DNA of 64,000 nt. It comes from Methylobacterium sp. WSM2598. GTDB taxonomy: Bacteria; Pseudomonadota; Alphaproteobacteria; Rhizobiales; Beijerinckiaceae. A model generated the notes under the pieces. The model worked only from the letters and a program-made list of their open reading frames with translations, was not told where the DNA came from and searched no databases. The translations under genes and the position numbers were made by a program. Shown in pieces: positions 53,181-64,000 of the stretch (position 1 is the stretch's first letter; every line of letters starts with the position of its first letter). The stretch spans positions 3,152,078 to 3,216,077 of the forward strand of contig NZ_KB900609.1 in the NCBI RefSeq assembly GCF_000379105.1, read 5' to 3'.

Positions 53181-54573
53181 TAATTACCCACGGGGTGCGC
53201 ACGAGCGCGGTGCGACCCACAAGCGAGGCCGCTGGAGGGAGCCCGCCGCGACTCTTGCCGGAAGCTGATTTCGCTGATTCCCTCGTGAGATGGGCCGCAG
53301 TGATCTTGAGCGTTTGAGCAAGGAGGAATTGATCGAGCTGGTGCTGCGGCTGCAGCGGCCTGAGAAGACCTCGCGCACCTCCTTGAAGCCGCCCTCCACT
53401 GATCGCAAGAAGCGGCGCGAGCAGGCCGAGCCTGGCGGTGCCAAGCCCGGTCACGAGGAGCACAGCCGTACGCTCAGCTCCGATCCCGACGAGGTCGTCG
53501 CGCATCGCCCGGTTCAGTGCCCTTGCTGCGGCAGCGCTCTGGCTGTGGACCTGCCGGCCGAGATCGTCAGCGTGCGCGAGCAGGTCGAGCTTCCGGAGGT
53601 GACGCCGCTCGTCACCCAGCATCAGCGGCTCGCGGTGCGCTACCCGTCCTGCGGAACTCGGGTCGTCGCCCCCCCCTGCCGAAGGAAGTGGGCGGCACGC
53701 CGTTCGGCCCGCGGTTGCACGCGGTGGCGACCTACCTGAAGACCTTCCAGGCCCTCTCCTGCGGTCGCCTGCAGGCGGCGCTGGCTGACCTGTTCGGGCT
53801 CACCCTGAGCCAGGGCGGGCTGATGAACCTGCTCCGTCGCGCCCAGCGGCAGTTCCGGTCCGGTCGCGAAGCGGCGGTCTCGGCGCTGCGCCGGGCCGCG
53901 GTGGTCGCCTCGGACGAGACTGGCGCCCGGATCGAAGGCTGCAACTCGTACCACTGGGTCTTCCGCTCGGACGAGGCGGTCGTACATCACGCCGCCCCGA
54001 CGCGGGCTGCCTCCGTCGTGCACGCGATGGTGGTCAGCCTGCGGTGTGGCTGTCGGACCGCTACACCGCCCAGCAAGGGCACGGCGAGCGCCACCAGACC
54101 TGCCTGGCGCATCTGGCGCGCGACGTCGCCTACGCGGCCGAGGTCAGCGACGATCCCGTGCCGTTGCGCCTGTAGCTGTGGCTCGGGTCCGTGTTCAGCC
54201 TGGCCGAGCGCGTCACCGACTTGGCTGCCTCGACGCTCTCGGCCAAGCGGCGGGCGCTGGAACGGCAGCTGTCCGACATCCTGTCCGCCCCGAGCCGGTG
54301 AGATCTGACCCGTGCGCTGCAAGCCAAGATCAGCCGCGCCCGCGATCAGCTCCTGGTCTTCCTCGACCATCCCGTCCGCGTGGAGGTCACGAACAATGGG
54401 TGTGAGCGAGCCCTGCGCCCGGCAGTGGTGCAGCGGAAGGTGACGAACGGCTACCGGGCGAAGCGGACGTGCGCACGGTCGTCGACACCGCTCGCCTCTC
54501 GGGTGCCGACACCTTCGGCATCATCCTCAAGACCATCCGCGCCTGAGCCCGCTGCCACGGGCGTGGGTAATTA
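53181..54573 (+). mobile_element. IS66-like element, decayed (copy B)
   Basis: Terminal inverted repeats TAATTACCCACG (53181-53192) and CGTGGGTAATTA (54562-54573) bound 1393 bases. The transposase starts at MGRSDLERLSKEELIELVLR (53290). It has frame breaks near 53680 (a run of C) and near 54030, and in-frame stops near 54175 and 54301. Conserved parts include AVQCPCCGSALAVD-type zinc residues, VVASDETGARIEGCNSYHWV and VTNNGCERALRPAVVQRKV. It cannot move by itself. Confidence 0.85.
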
Positions 54574-54717
54574 CTGCCCAGCTCTCACACGAATCGGTGC
54601 GAAGGCAGCAACGGGGATCGCCCACGTCACCCCGCCTAATTTAAAGCATCCATGGGCGCTCCTCTTGTGGAGAGACTCTCTTCTTTGTCACAAAATCTAA
54701 ACACATGAGTTGTTATT

Positions 54718-55989
54718 TTACCTAAGCTGAACTTTCACCAGAGATGAGTTATGCTCCGGCGAACTGGCTAAAGAATGGCCGCGATATTGACGCCAGCGCA
54801 GAAAGACCTGGTACAATCCTTCCTTATCGGCTGAGCCGCGATCTCGACGCCAGTGCAGAAAGGCTTGGTACAATCCTTCCTTGTCGGCCGATGCGCTCGG
54901 ACGCCGCTCGTTGAGGAAGGCCATGAACTCGGCGCCGGGGAGCGGCTCATGGTGAGCATCAAGCCATTCCTGCGCGGGCTCGAACCGCATCCATCCGCCG
55001 ACCCCGGCGGCGAGGTTCACATCCCGCCATTTCGAATGGCGTTGAGGCGCCAGGAACTCGTCGAACTTGCCGAAGAAGGCATCCACGAAGCGGGCAAGCC
55101 TGGCATAACGCTCGGATCCCTTGGGGTGATTGTAGACCCCCAGCACGGTCCCGACCGCCAGCGTCTCAATTTCATCCTCGTCGCGGACGAGGTTCGGATA
55201 ATCCTGACGCGTCAGTGAGGCCGGCAGATAGGCGTCCGAGATCGAAGGGCCGTACTTGGTGGGGATGAGGTGGAACCGATCGCCTGGAGCGAAACCCGCC
55301 ACCACCGCCACGGGCTTGGCTGCCACGGAGACGACCGCGTCCACCTCGCCTTTGCGCAGCATCTCGAAGGCGGTCGGTTGGTCGACATTGATCGCCTGCA
55401 CGGTGACGCCGAGGTTCCGGAACATCGCCCGGCCGCTGTAATCGGTGCCGCTGCCCTTGACGTCGAAGGTCACCCGCTTGCCCGCGAGCTGCCGCGCCTC
55501 CGTGACGCTGTTCGGACCGATGATATGCAGCTCGTCGTCGAACAGCTTCGCGATGTAGCGGATATGCGAACCGATGCTGGCGAGGCGCTTGTCTTCGCGC
55601 AACTGCTCCTGCGTGTCGGTGCGCAGAAAGGCGAGGTCGACGCCCTTCAGGAACCGGAGGTCGTAGGCGTTCTGGCCCGCCCCCTTGCCCAGGATGGGCA
55701 GGACGCGCAGGCGCTCGTCGTCAAGGACGAAGGCCAGGTCCGCTCCGACACGGAAGTAGGTCCCCCCAGGCGTGCCGGTGACAATCGAGACGGTCGCGGC
55801 GTTCATGCGTTTACCGATCGCATGCTCCGTCTCGCCGGCCGACAATACGGCCTGCTTCCCTGCGGCCTGGGACGCGCCCGCGGCTTGGGAGGTATCCCGC
55901 GAGCCTGCCGGGGAGCAGGGTACGCCAGCCAGCAGGAGGGCTGAGACGGCGAGGGCCATCAATCCCGTTGTCCGACTTTTGCAGCTCAT
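54718..55989 (-). CDS. TAXI-type solute-binding protein with duplicated C-terminal motif
   Basis: A 423-residue TRAP-associated extracytoplasmic immunogenic (TAXI) family protein: signal peptide (LMALAVSALLLAGVPCSPAG), VSIVTGTPGGTYFRVGADLA, LRFLKGVDLAFLRTDTQEQL, YIAKLFDDELHIIGPNSVTE and FDVKGSGTDYSGRAMFRNLG. The C-terminus carries two tandem copies of a ~19-residue unit SADKEGLYQxFLxWRxxRG. No TRAP membrane subunit is in view, so partner and solute are unknown. The start overlaps the upstream gene stop by four bases. Confidence 0.82.
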   Translation of the reverse strand: MSCKSRTTGLMALAVSALLLAGVPCSPAGSRDTSQAAGASQAAGKQAVLSAGETEHAIGKRMNAATVSIVTGTPGGTYFRVGADLAFVLDDERLRVLPILGKGAGQNAYDLRFLKGVDLAFLRTDTQEQLREDKRLASIGSHIRYIAKLFDDELHIIGPNSVTEARQLAGKRVTFDVKGSGTDYSGRAMFRNLGVTVQAINVDQPTAFEMLRKGEVDAVVSVAAKPVAVVAGFAPGDRFHLIPTKYGPSISDAYLPASLTRQDYPNLVRDEDEIETLAVGTVLGVYNHPKGSERYARLARFVDAFFGKFDEFLAPQRHSKWRDVNLAAGVGGWMRFEPAQEWLDAHHEPLPGAEFMAFLNERRPSASADKEGLYQAFLHWRRDRGSADKEGLYQVFLRWRQYRGHSLASSPEHNSSLVKVQLR

Positions 55990-56963
55990 GTCATCCCCCC
56001 GTTTGCCACCCCTGTGGAGCCCGTTCGTGCCTGGAGTCGGACGCTCCCCTGGCGAGCCTGAGCGGCCGCTTCGGCATGCATGCGTGCTTGCTTCGGGTCG
56101 GCCTTCAGCCCTCGACTGCCCAGGCGGTGCAGGAAAGCCTCGTCGTAGGTTTGCCCCAGGAGGTTGATCGCGTCGGCGTCACCGGCCGAGGCCGCCCGCC
56201 GCAGGAATAGCCGCGCGCCACTCACGTTGCCCAGTCGCAGCGCTTGCTGGGCCTTCGCCACGAGGGCCTTCGGGAGTGGTTCAACCGCTGAGCCCTGGCC
56301 GGTGGGCGTGGCGGGTTGCGGTTCCGCCTGTGCGCTGCGGCCTGATATGCCTGCCGCACCAGCGGCTTGTGGGACGATCGGGGATGGGGTTGCCGCCGCG
56401 GTCCTGACTTGAACGACCCTTGGCTCGGGCGAGGGAGGCAGAGAGGCTTGCGGGATGATCACCATCGACAAAAGCTTTTCGACGCGAGCGGAGCTGTCGG
56501 TCTCGGACGCGGGCAGGAGGCCTGCGATACCCACATAGATCTTCGTCTCTGGTGCACGCGAGACCAGATCGCCTGGTAGAATGAGCGTCAGATCTTTGAG
56601 GTTCAGCGTTGTGATCTCAAGTATATCTACATCATTCATCACAGTCATACTCTGATGATTATCTGAAAGGATAGCGCCGTGTGGCAGACCTACTAAATAT
56701 ATTGTTGCGTATTTGCTTTGTGCGGGTAGCAGATTATGGATTGATACGGATATTCGCTCATCACAAGGGGCTCTGCTTGTAATCAATCCGGCTTCTTCAG
56801 ACTTAATCTCTGGTTTATTTGACAATGGTGAGCTTATAGGTGGATTACCGTCAAATTGTGCAAAATATTGATTGCTCAAGATGCAGGCAAAAGATCTCAT
56901 TGCCATGATAGGCAGGGCAATTTTTATGTTGTGTGATCTTGAATTGTACACTTCTCCTAGCAT
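55986..56963 (-). CDS. Unknown protein with C-terminal Sel1/TPR-like repeats
   Basis: A 325-residue protein coupled to the TAXI gene by an overlapping stop/start. The N-terminal part is AT-richer and contains SIHNLLPAQSKYATIYLVGL and VMNDVDILEITTLNLKDLTL. A Pro/Ala linker follows. The C-terminus has ALRLGNVSGARLFLRRAASA and GDADAINLLGQTYDEAFLHR, a Sel1-like repeat pair, suggesting protein-protein contacts. The first ~45 residues could be non-coding; a later start is possible. Confidence 0.6.
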   Translation of the reverse strand: MLGEVYNSRSHNIKIALPIMAMRSFACILSNQYFAQFDGNPPISSPLSNKPEIKSEEAGLITSRAPCDERISVSIHNLLPAQSKYATIYLVGLPHGAILSDNHQSMTVMNDVDILEITTLNLKDLTLILPGDLVSRAPETKIYVGIAGLLPASETDSSARVEKLLSMVIIPQASLPPSPEPRVVQVRTAAATPSPIVPQAAGAAGISGRSAQAEPQPATPTGQGSAVEPLPKALVAKAQQALRLGNVSGARLFLRRAASAGDADAINLLGQTYDEAFLHRLGSRGLKADPKQARMHAEAAAQARQGSVRLQARTGSTGVANGGMT

Positions 56964-57535
56964 GACAGAGCCTCACAGGATTCTTATTAAAATTCATTCA
57001 TTATCGGAACCTCTGCAGTTCCCAGGCGCCATCCAAGTTCTTTGATGGGTACATTCACATTCGCATCCCATCGATATGTCAATCACTCAAATGAACTAGG
57101 TGAATTACTGTGTTTCATTGTGAAGCTTATATAGTTCGCGAATGATACTCGCGGACGCTGCAACCGTGACTGTTGGCAGCCTTGGGCTTGTTACAAACAC
57201 GGAACTGGGACGCAGCAGGGGCCTGCCACTCCGCTTTCGTGCTTTGTTATCCATGGCGGGCCCGACGAGGGAGGCGGGTCCTTCGTAACGTCCGCAGGGG
57301 TATGGCTGTGCGGATGGCGAGCGGAGGCGCGAAAACCCTGTCCGTACGGGTCGGTTTCGATACACGTGTCAGGCGATATCAGGGGCTGACCCCTTGGCGA
57401 CACGGTGGGAAGACCCCATCCACTCTACCTGCCGCTTAAGGTTGTTCGCCGGCGGGAGCGCGTCGGGGCGACCGCTGCGCACTCTCGCGCGTTGCTCGCC
57501 AAAATCAACTCAGGCGGGAGTCGCGCCAATGGCGA
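56964..57535. other. No supported gene
   Basis: The left part is AT-rich and probably holds the promoter of the 55986-56963 gene. The GC-rich right part (57170-57535) has open frames on both strands but none with ribosome site or recognisable content. Confidence 0.4.
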
Positions 57536-57539
57536 TAGA

Positions 57540-58073
57540 GGGTCAGTTCCTGATGCAGCCTGACACCAGCAGGAAGCGGCGCAGCTGCGACCCGAACCCA
57601 CCCACGATCCCCGGCGGAAGCGGCGCCACCAGCGGTAAGCCGGCCGGCACAAGCCAGCGCTCGCGCCGGTAGCGGATCACGCAGGCCTCCGGCACAAGAT
57701 CGCCGACCGGCATCTCCTCGTGGCCCTTGGAGCGCGAGCCCAAGGGCGCGGCGACCGGCTGCATCACCTCCGGGATGAGGGCGCTGCACTCGTGCGCCAA
57801 GCCGCGCCGCGCCGGCTTGCTCCACGACCGGCCAACCGACCCGGTGGCCTTCTCCAGCCCGGAGGGCGGCGGGCGAGTCTAAGGGCGGGGCGGCAGGCCC
57901 TTGAGCCGGGCGATCTCGTCGCGCAGTGCCCGGTTCTCCGGCGACAGCCGCTGAACCACACCGATTAGCCTTCCCACCAAAGCCCGCAGGTCCGACAACC
58001 CGAGCGTCTCATCGCGGCGAACGCGTATGTCGCCCGGATCTTGGATGAGGATGTGACCGAGAATGCCCATCAC
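57540..58073 (-). pseudogene. Zinc-ribbon/IS66-type transposase fragment, frameshifted
   Basis: The N-terminal part reads LSDLRALVGRLIGVVQRLSP and ENRALRDEIARLKGLPPRP; after a frame break near 57885 it continues with VIRYRRERWLVPAGLPLVAP and LPPGIVGGFGSQLRRFLLVS. Both resemble the leading half of IS66-like transposases; the catalytic half is gone. Confidence 0.65.
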
Positions 58074-58128
58074 GCGGAGGTCCCGCGGGAGCGTCAGGTA
58101 CTCTCCAGCTCTACCCCTCGGCGCGTCG

Positions 58129-59907
58129 TCAAGGCGCGCTCACCTCCCGATGCAACTCGCTCCCCCGCATCAGGCGCCGGGCGATGTCAGCCGTCTGCAA
58201 CGCCGCCCGTTCGGTCGGTGAGTGGGCTGCAAGATACCGGGCAACCGCGACGAGGATGTGCCGGCCCGCGTCGGTATCGCCCCACTCTGCGAATTGCCGG
58301 ATCCCGGCTTCCAGCATCTGATAAGCATGGAAGCTTGCATCTTCGCGCAGCACCGCCCGTGCGAGCGTGGCAATCAGCGCCTGTGACGAGTGGCCGAGTG
58401 TGAGATGCCGGGCCACGAGCCTCGCCGCGACGTCGACATGCCGCTGCCGGTCGAACGCATCAAGCAAGGTGGCGCTGATGGCCTCGGCATCGGCGGGCAA
58501 GTCGTCGAGCGGCTCGTCGCCGTCTCCCGGAATGTGGGCCGGCGGTACGTTGAGGTAGCGGGTAAGGTACAGGGCCATCGCTCCGTGCAGGATGCTGCGC
58601 ACGGCCGTGACGCGACCGTCGGCGCTGGTAGTGCCGATTCGGTTGAGCAACTGGTGGACGGCGTTGGCGTAGGTGAAGACATGGTGCGCCGCCTCCCAGT
58701 CGGCGTGCTCGTTGGCGTTGCCGAACCGCGCCACCCTGAGCGCCGCCCCGTATGCGAGAGATTGGCCCAGGTCAGAGGGGGAGGCGCCTGCGCGGATCGC
58801 CGCCTCGAGCATGTCCATGATCCTGACTGGATCGTCACCGAGCAGCTCTCGGGCGAGCGTCACGTGGTTCGACCAGCCTTCGACCCGGTGGGCAGCAAGC
58901 AGGTCCGGCCATTGCCTTGCTGGTTCCTCACAGAGTGCAACCAGATCAACGGGCTGTCGCCACGCGGTCGATTCCTCGGCGCCGCGGGACGCCGCCATCT
59001 GGCCGACCACAGTCGGCAGCACCGCCGTCGCGTGCTCCCAGCCGATCAGGTCGAGGCACTCGAACGCCTTGTTGATGAAGTCGAGGGAGTGCCCGCCGTC
59101 GGCGAACGCCCGCTCCGTCTCGGCCGCGAGAAGCGCGTCGGCGAGTACGGGTGGAGCGAGCCCGGCCGCGATCGCCGTGAGCACGGTGCGCTCGGCCGCT
59201 TCGCGATGACGAACGGCGGTCCAGCGCCCCAGCCAGCGCTTGAGCGCAGCCGGGTCGGGCCGGCTTCCAAGCGCCGCCCGATCCCGCCGCCGCGGCGCGC
59301 CATCGCAGTCCGCCGCCACGTGGCGTGCGCCGTGGAACAGGGCGAGGTATGCTTCCTCCTCGGGCAGCACCGGCAGGAGATTGGCGAGCGCCGTGAGGAT
59401 CGTGAGACCCGCGCCCCAGCCGTCGCGGTTCCGCGCCCCGAACAGAGCCACCTGCCGCACGATGTCGGCCCGCGGCACCTCGGCCGCGAGTTGACCCTGC
59501 ACGGCCTTGGCGATGACGAGGTCGAGGTCGTGGGAGAGGCCGTCGGCCAGCCGCTGCTCCCAGTGGCCGACGGGGTCGGCGTGGGCGAACCCGGTCCTCA
59601 CCCAGACCTCTCCATCGCGCACCTCGACCGGGCAGACCGGGACATCGTCCGCCCACAGGTCGAAGGTGCAGCCGCTCTCGAGGTCGAAGCGGGCGTGGTG
59701 CCAATGACAGGTCAGGATGCCGTCCTCGACGCTGCCCCGCTCGAGCGGGAAGCCCATGTGGGGGCAACGATTGTCGAGGGCGACGACGCGTCCGCGGTCG
59801 TGGATCACCAGGATCGGGCGATGGTGGCCGTGCATAACGATCCGCCCCTTCGCGCTCAGCCCCTCGAGACTTCCCGCCAGCGAGAATTCCCTGTTCGGCG
59901 CCTCCAT
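58129..59907 (-). CDS. Rieske [2Fe-2S] protein with large helical C-terminal region
   Basis: A 592-residue protein. Residues 8-105 are a Rieske ferredoxin domain with both cluster motifs intact: Cys48-Pro-His50 in RCPHMGFPL and Cys67-x2-His70 in CHWHHARF. The remaining ~480 residues are all helical and unlike a Rieske oxygenase catalytic domain; recognisable pieces are ALFHGARHVAADC, GGHSLDFINKAFECLDLIGW, EAAHHVFTYANAVHQLLNRI and VARHLTLGHSSQALIATLAR. Several conserved His (HGAR, GHSLDF, AHHVFTYANAVH) could bind metal. ATG at 59907 is 7 bases after AGGAGG. Substrate unknown. Confidence 0.75.
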   Translation of the reverse strand: MEAPNREFSLAGSLEGLSAKGRIVMHGHHRPILVIHDRGRVVALDNRCPHMGFPLERGSVEDGILTCHWHHARFDLESGCTFDLWADDVPVCPVEVRDGEVWVRTGFAHADPVGHWEQRLADGLSHDLDLVIAKAVQGQLAAEVPRADIVRQVALFGARNRDGWGAGLTILTALANLLPVLPEEEAYLALFHGARHVAADCDGAPRRRDRAALGSRPDPAALKRWLGRWTAVRHREAAERTVLTAIAAGLAPPVLADALLAAETERAFADGGHSLDFINKAFECLDLIGWEHATAVLPTVVGQMAASRGAEESTAWRQPVDLVALCEEPARQWPDLLAAHRVEGWSNHVTLARELLGDDPVRIMDMLEAAIRAGASPSDLGQSLAYGAALRVARFGNANEHADWEAAHHVFTYANAVHQLLNRIGTTSADGRVTAVRSILHGAMALYLTRYLNVPPAHIPGDGDEPLDDLPADAEAISATLLDAFDRQRHVDVAARLVARHLTLGHSSQALIATLARAVLREDASFHAYQMLEAGIRQFAEWGDTDAGRHILVAVARYLAAHSPTERAALQTADIARRLMRGSELHREVSAP

Positions 59908-60524
59908 GAGCATGCCTCCTGCAGCTGTGCTGTGTTCTGAAGCAGGCGGATGTAGCAACCATCCACTCATGGCGATGCACGCGGGCTGCGCCTCAGTCAA
60001 GGCGGCCTGCTAGACCGAGGTGCCGTCGCGGGGGTGTTTGGAATGTGACGTGGCGTAGTCTCCGGGAAGCATCACACCGGGAACTGAGCTGCGGTCGCAG
60101 GAGGGACAGGGTCCTCCTCATCTGAGGCCGCAACAGTAGTTTTCTGACAAGTTTCCGCGGTTTCAGCCCTGAACAGGTGCAATGTCCGCCAGGAGATCAG
60201 GTGATATCGGGTGTAGAACGTGTTCTGGACAGTCGAGCGCATTGCGCGGAGACGCTGCGCCGATCCGGACGACTTGGATACTTGTTGATTACGATTTCGC
60301 GATGACATGGCGTGCGATAGATTTTATTCGCAGGTGTTCTTACGATAGCTCCGCTCTTGCCCACCAATTCGGCCAAATTGCAGTTGCGCCGCCAGCGCAC
60401 CCGCATCTGACAGAAAGCCGAGCAGTAAGTGAATTTAATCCGGTTGCACCGCTAACAACCCTCGCCAATTTAACTGCCTATTAACCATCGGGTCTGAGCA
60501 TTGGTTATCGTGCAGGAGGCAGCG
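59908..60524. other. No supported gene
   Basis: About 600 bases between the divergent Rieske gene and the small + strand gene. Frames present lack ribosome sites. The stretch 60300-60500 is AT-richer and may carry promoters. Confidence 0.4.
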
Positions 60525-60776
60525 ATGACTCGATCTCAGAAGCTCCGGCTCAAGCGCTGGATTATGCGAGCAATTGATCGAGCTCTACCAGAAGAACCTA
60601 TGGATCCTTCTCAGTACGCTCGCATGGCTGCTTTCGAAAATCCAACTTGTCATCGGAGCGAACCTGCTCGGCAACCCGTACGAGGAACACACAAATTCGA
60701 CCTGCTTCTTGCCCGAAGAGGGTCCGAATCCGCTATCACTTATCCATTGAAAGGGATCACGCTCCGCGTCCGATGA
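60525..60776 (+). CDS. Small basic protein, unknown
   Basis: An 83-residue protein starting MTRSQKLRLKRWIMRAIDRA with AGGAGG seven bases upstream. The N-terminal helix is strongly basic and the rest mixed. No family recognised; the ribosome site makes translation likely. Confidence 0.5.
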   Translation: MTRSQKLRLKRWIMRAIDRALPEEPMDPSQYARMAAFENPTCHRSEPARQPVRGTHKFDLLLARRGSESAITYPLKGITLRVR

Positions 60777-60862
60777 GACCGGCTGTCACTGGGTATTGAA
60801 ATTTTCGTCCCATCATTTGGCAGACTATGCAATGATGGCTTCGCTGAACGAGGAGGTTGATC

Positions 60863-60994
60863 ATGGCCTCGGAGAAGAAGCGCGGAAACCGCGAAGCCAA
60901 GAAGCCGAAGAAGCCGGTGCCCAAGACCAGCGCGGCAGCACCGTCGACGAAGGACATGGTTAGCGCTGCCGTGAAATCGGCCAATCGGAAATAG
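60863..60994 (+). CDS. 43-residue Lys-rich protein
   Basis: MASEKKRGNREAKKPKKPVP followed by KTSAAAPSTKDMVSAAVKSA and NRK. GAGGAGG lies 7 bases before the ATG. Lys/Ala-rich small proteins of this type, perhaps nucleic-acid-binding, occur in methylobacteria; the function is unknown. Confidence 0.6.
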   Translation: MASEKKRGNREAKKPKKPVPKTSAAAPSTKDMVSAAVKSANRK

Positions 60995-61377
60995 GCCTCG
61001 CACCCGACTCGCGAGCTCGGCAGCGAACCCGATGGCTGGGGCCAGCGAGGTACCACTCTGCACCCGTGGATCGGGCAGTCGCCCGACGCTGCAACCAAGT
61101 GGGTGGTTGATGACGGCGCGTACACCGGGCGACCGGATCCCGGCCATTATCAGGCGCGGACAAAGTCTCCACCGCAGGCGGAGCTACCCAAGGGCCCCAT
61201 CATGAGTGCGCCGGTCCTGGCGCTTGTGTGCATCGCCATGTCGGGGTCGCAGCTCCCGTTTCGCTCTGCCTGCCGTCAAGCGTCGACGTCGGACTCGAAG
61301 GACCTTTGTGGGAAGTGGACCCTGCCGGCGAGATCGCCTGTAGAGGCCGGCGCTGCTCAACGGATTTCACTCTGTCC
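60995..61377. other. No supported gene
   Basis: Open frames here change strand and lack start signals. Nothing specific recognised. Confidence 0.4.
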
Positions 61378-61689
61378 ATGGAGTTGAAGGAGCGGACTGC
61401 AGTCACACCCGAGCAGCGCCTGCGCGGCGAGATCGCTCGGAACGAGCATCCTGGCGGAGGGGGGCGGATCATCGGGCCTGTCCACCATGTCGGTCGGCTG
61501 TGGACGGCCCGATGGGATCGGGGCTTCGTCAGTCTCATCGAGGTCGGCGAGCGTGACCTCTGGCTCCGGCTCGTCTCGCCCACGCGCCCCGACGAAGCAG
61601 GTGGGGAATGGGAGGAAACTGGGCTCGGGCTCCGGTTCGGAGATGGACGGGCTGCCTCGCGGCAGCCCGTCCACCAAGTTTGGAGGTAG
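61378..61689 (+). CDS. Possible small Trp-rich protein
   Basis: A 103-residue frame from MELKERTAVTPEQRLRGEIA with HHVGRLWTARWDRGFVSLIE and VGERDLWLRLVSPTRPDE. The pattern is reasonably protein-like, but there is no clear ribosome site and the opposite strand is also open, so this is a weak call. It ends 7 bases before the groEL stop on the other strand. Confidence 0.3.
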   Translation: MELKERTAVTPEQRLRGEIARNEHPGGGGRIIGPVHHVGRLWTARWDRGFVSLIEVGERDLWLRLVSPTRPDEAGGEWEETGLGLRFGDGRAASRQPVHQVWR

Positions 61690-61695
61690 CTGACC

Positions 61696-63339
<1,644 letters not shown>

Positions 63340-63422
63340 TCAGATCCTTGTCGGATTGCAGTCCCAAGGCGCCCCGAATCGGCAGCCTCGAAGGACGAAG
63401 TTCACGAACTCGTGGGGCCGCC

Positions 63423-63710
63423 TCAGGCGAGGACGCCCATGATGTCGGACTCCTTCATGATCAGGAGGTCCTGACCGTCGAGGCGAACCTCGGTACCCGA
63501 CCACTTGCCGAACAGGACGCGGTCGCCGGCCTTCACGTCGAGGGGGGCCACCTTGCCGGATTCGTCGCGTGCACCAGGGCCGACAGCGATAACCTCTCCC
63601 TCCTGCGGCTTCTCTTTAGCGGTATCGGGGATGATGATGCCACCCTTGGTCTTCTCCTCCGCCTCGATGCGGCGGACGACGACACGGTCGTGCAGCGGAC
63701 GAAACTTCAT
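63423..63710 (-). CDS. groES: Co-chaperonin GroES
   Basis: A 95-residue Gro[22 protein letters not shown], the mobile loop [40 protein letters not shown] and [20 protein letters not shown]. It caps the GroEL ring. GGAGGT lies just before the ATG. It is the first gene of the operon, with a CIRCE operator 92 bases upstream. Confidence 0.97.
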   Translation of the reverse strand: MKFRPLHDRVVVRRIEAEEKTKGGIIIPDTAKEKPQEGEVIAVGPGARDESGKVAPLDVKAGDRVLFGKWSGTEVRLDGQDLLIMKESDIMGVLA

Positions 63711-63801
63711 GGGACCTCCGGTTTCCTGCCTGAAGAGGTGAGCGGCTCGTTAGTGCCGCCGCTTGAGAGAAGCTTTTGCCTCCCCCTCTACGCGAAGCGT
63801 C

Positions 63802-63828
63802 TTAGCACTCTACCAGAGCAAGTGCTAA
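63802..63828 (-). promoter_or_regulatory. CIRCE operator of groESL
   Basis: TTAGCACTC, nine bases, then AAGTGCTAA. This is the CIRCE inverted repeat (TTAGCACTC-N9-GAGTGCTAA) with one mismatch. The HrcA repressor binds it and releases on heat shock. Confidence 0.93.
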
Positions 63829-64000
63829 CGATCATTGGCCGGTTTCGCAAATCGCTTCTGAGCTGCACGTCTGCGATGTTGCTGCTGGCGTCGTCTGATC
63901 AGCCCCCACGGGGTGGTCCGGTTGGAATGTTAGTGGACCGTCGGCCTATCCACCACGGGTAGCTTGGCCGGCGGAGCCGGTCGGGCGAGCGCAGCCGGCC
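63829..64000. other. Right edge, no gene seen
   Basis: 172 bases upstream of the CIRCE site. No supported frame; the groESL promoter should overlap or flank the operator. Confidence 0.4.

Noticed and set aside
57173..57439. Possible + strand gene before the transposase scrap
   Set aside because: No ribosome site and low similarity to normal proteins; probably eroded mobile DNA.
60072..60308. 78-codon - strand frame near the Rieske gene
   Set aside because: No ribosome site and the composition is not convincing.

Overview
This window is high-GC alphaproteobacterial DNA, most likely from Methylobacterium/Methylorubrum. That is an inference from protein style, base composition, a CIRCE-controlled groESL operon and several characteristic insertion sequences; no search was run. 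It combines a long prophage segment, a battered accessory island rich in insertion sequences, and a more chromosome-like right end.

Region 1 (1-29,300, + strand) is the late block of a contractile-tailed prophage. Packaging and head genes come first: terminase C-terminus, gpW-like joiner, lambda-type portal, prohead protease, major capsid, DUF2190 decoration protein and FII-like joiner. A complete P2-style tail and baseplate follows: V, W, J, I, fibre, sheath, tube, E/E' chaperone with a P2-type slippery site, tape measure, U, X, D. Next come three receptor-binding candidates (a beta-helix-like protein, a signal-peptide spike and a 1456-residue fibre with an S74 autoprotease) and a lysis module. 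The arrangement is mosaic: lambda-like head, P2-like tail. GC-rich hairpins punctuate the late transcript. Region 2 (29,300-31,200, - strand) holds small unknown phage genes that converge on the late block across a strong terminator.

Region 3 (31,200-42,600) is a degraded organosulfur and methyl-sulfur cluster, all on the - strand: msuE (frameshifted), sfnG, a livG-like fragment (frameshifted), an sfnB-like gene, mddA and a homocysteine S-methyltransferase. Insertion-sequence debris of at least five families is scattered through it. The most striking feature is a 934-bp cassette at 39,569-40,502. Two nearly identical 122-bp inverted elements flank a thioredoxin gene, and the whole unit sits inside the 3' end of sfnG between TCA repeats. 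Removing it in silico restores the sfnG frame. Region 4 (42,600-48,650) holds IS66-like, IS256 and IS110 elements, remnants of a ribbon-helix-helix gene, an HTH regulator and the 3' half of a tRNA-Lys, a likely integration scar.

Region 5 (48,650-64,000) carries a CPA1-type antiporter, a GntR/FCD regulator divergent from a periplasmic binding protein, a decayed IS66-like element, a TAXI-type binding protein with a partner gene, a Rieske protein with a large unassigned C-terminal region, small basic proteins, and groEL/groES with an upstream CIRCE operator.
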